NCBI RefSeq assembly: GCF_000499385.1
Contig: NW_013652072.1
Coordinates: 1-12,500, forward strand
Direction: 5' to 3'
DNA length: 12,500 nt
DNA from: Eimeria necatrix
Taxonomy: Eukaryota > Apicomplexa > Conoidasida > Eucoccidiorida > Eimeriidae
The notes below the pieces were generated by a model that saw only the letters and a program-made list of their open reading frames with translations, did no database searches and was not told the DNA's origin. The position numbers and the translations under genes were made by a program. Every line of letters begins with the position of its first letter. Position 1 is the stretch's first letter. Positions 1 to 12,500 of the stretch are shown here, one piece after another.

Positions 1-12500
<12,500 letters not shown>

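Overview
The window looks like nuclear DNA of an apicomplexan of the genus Eimeria (the coccidia of poultry). The reasons are long CAG/CTG runs, dispersed interstitial telomere-type heptamers (AAACCCT on one strand, TTTAGGG on the other), GC-rich coding sequence, and a conserved eukaryotic gene cut into many exons by repeat-filled introns. This combination is characteristic of Eimeria. The genus is inferred; the species cannot be settled from the sequence.

The whole window is one gene on the minus strand: PRP8 (PRPF8), the central U5 snRNP protein that cradles the spliceosome active site. I traced 14 exons and 13 introns from about 12500 down to 1. All 13 introns have GT...AG borders. Exon phases match at every junction, so 6,883 exonic bases give one continuous frame of 2,293 complete codons with no stop. 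The protein runs collinear with human PRP8 from the N-terminal domain through the reverse-transcriptase-like, linker, endonuclease-like and RNase H-like regions. The start codon probably lies beyond 12500, and the C-terminal Jab1/MPN domain lies beyond position 1.

Layout in gene order: exon 1 (12500-10953; Gln/Ala/Pro-rich extension plus N-terminal domain), exons 2-3 (10844-10178, 9799-9356; N-terminal domain), exon 4 (7978-7252; end of the N-terminal domain into the RT-like region), exon 5 (7029-6710) and exon 6 (6363-6208) (RT-like core), exon 7 (5743-4646; RT-like, thumb and linker), exons 8-11 (4447-4315, 4125-3997, 3206-3010, 2769-2547; linker and endonuclease-like), exons 12-13 (1886-1649, 1242-854; RNase H-like), exon 14 (614-1; end of the RNase H-like domain and the link to the MPN domain).

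The introns total 5,617 bases and carry nearly all the unusual structure. Most hold their own simple repeat: a 10-bp array in intron 2, a 37-bp minisatellite and GCATGC palindromes in intron 3, CTG next to ACC in intron 4, AGCT in intron 5, CTG in introns 4, 6, 10 and 13, and telomere-type heptamers in introns 1, 3, 4, 6-9, 11 and 12, often right beside the donor site. The conserved core of the protein is free of repeats; only its N-terminal tail, a short Gln run in exon 1 and the RNase H-MPN linker carry them. I found no other gene, RNA gene, transposon ORF or promoter. The plus-strand ORFs are shadows of exons and repeats.
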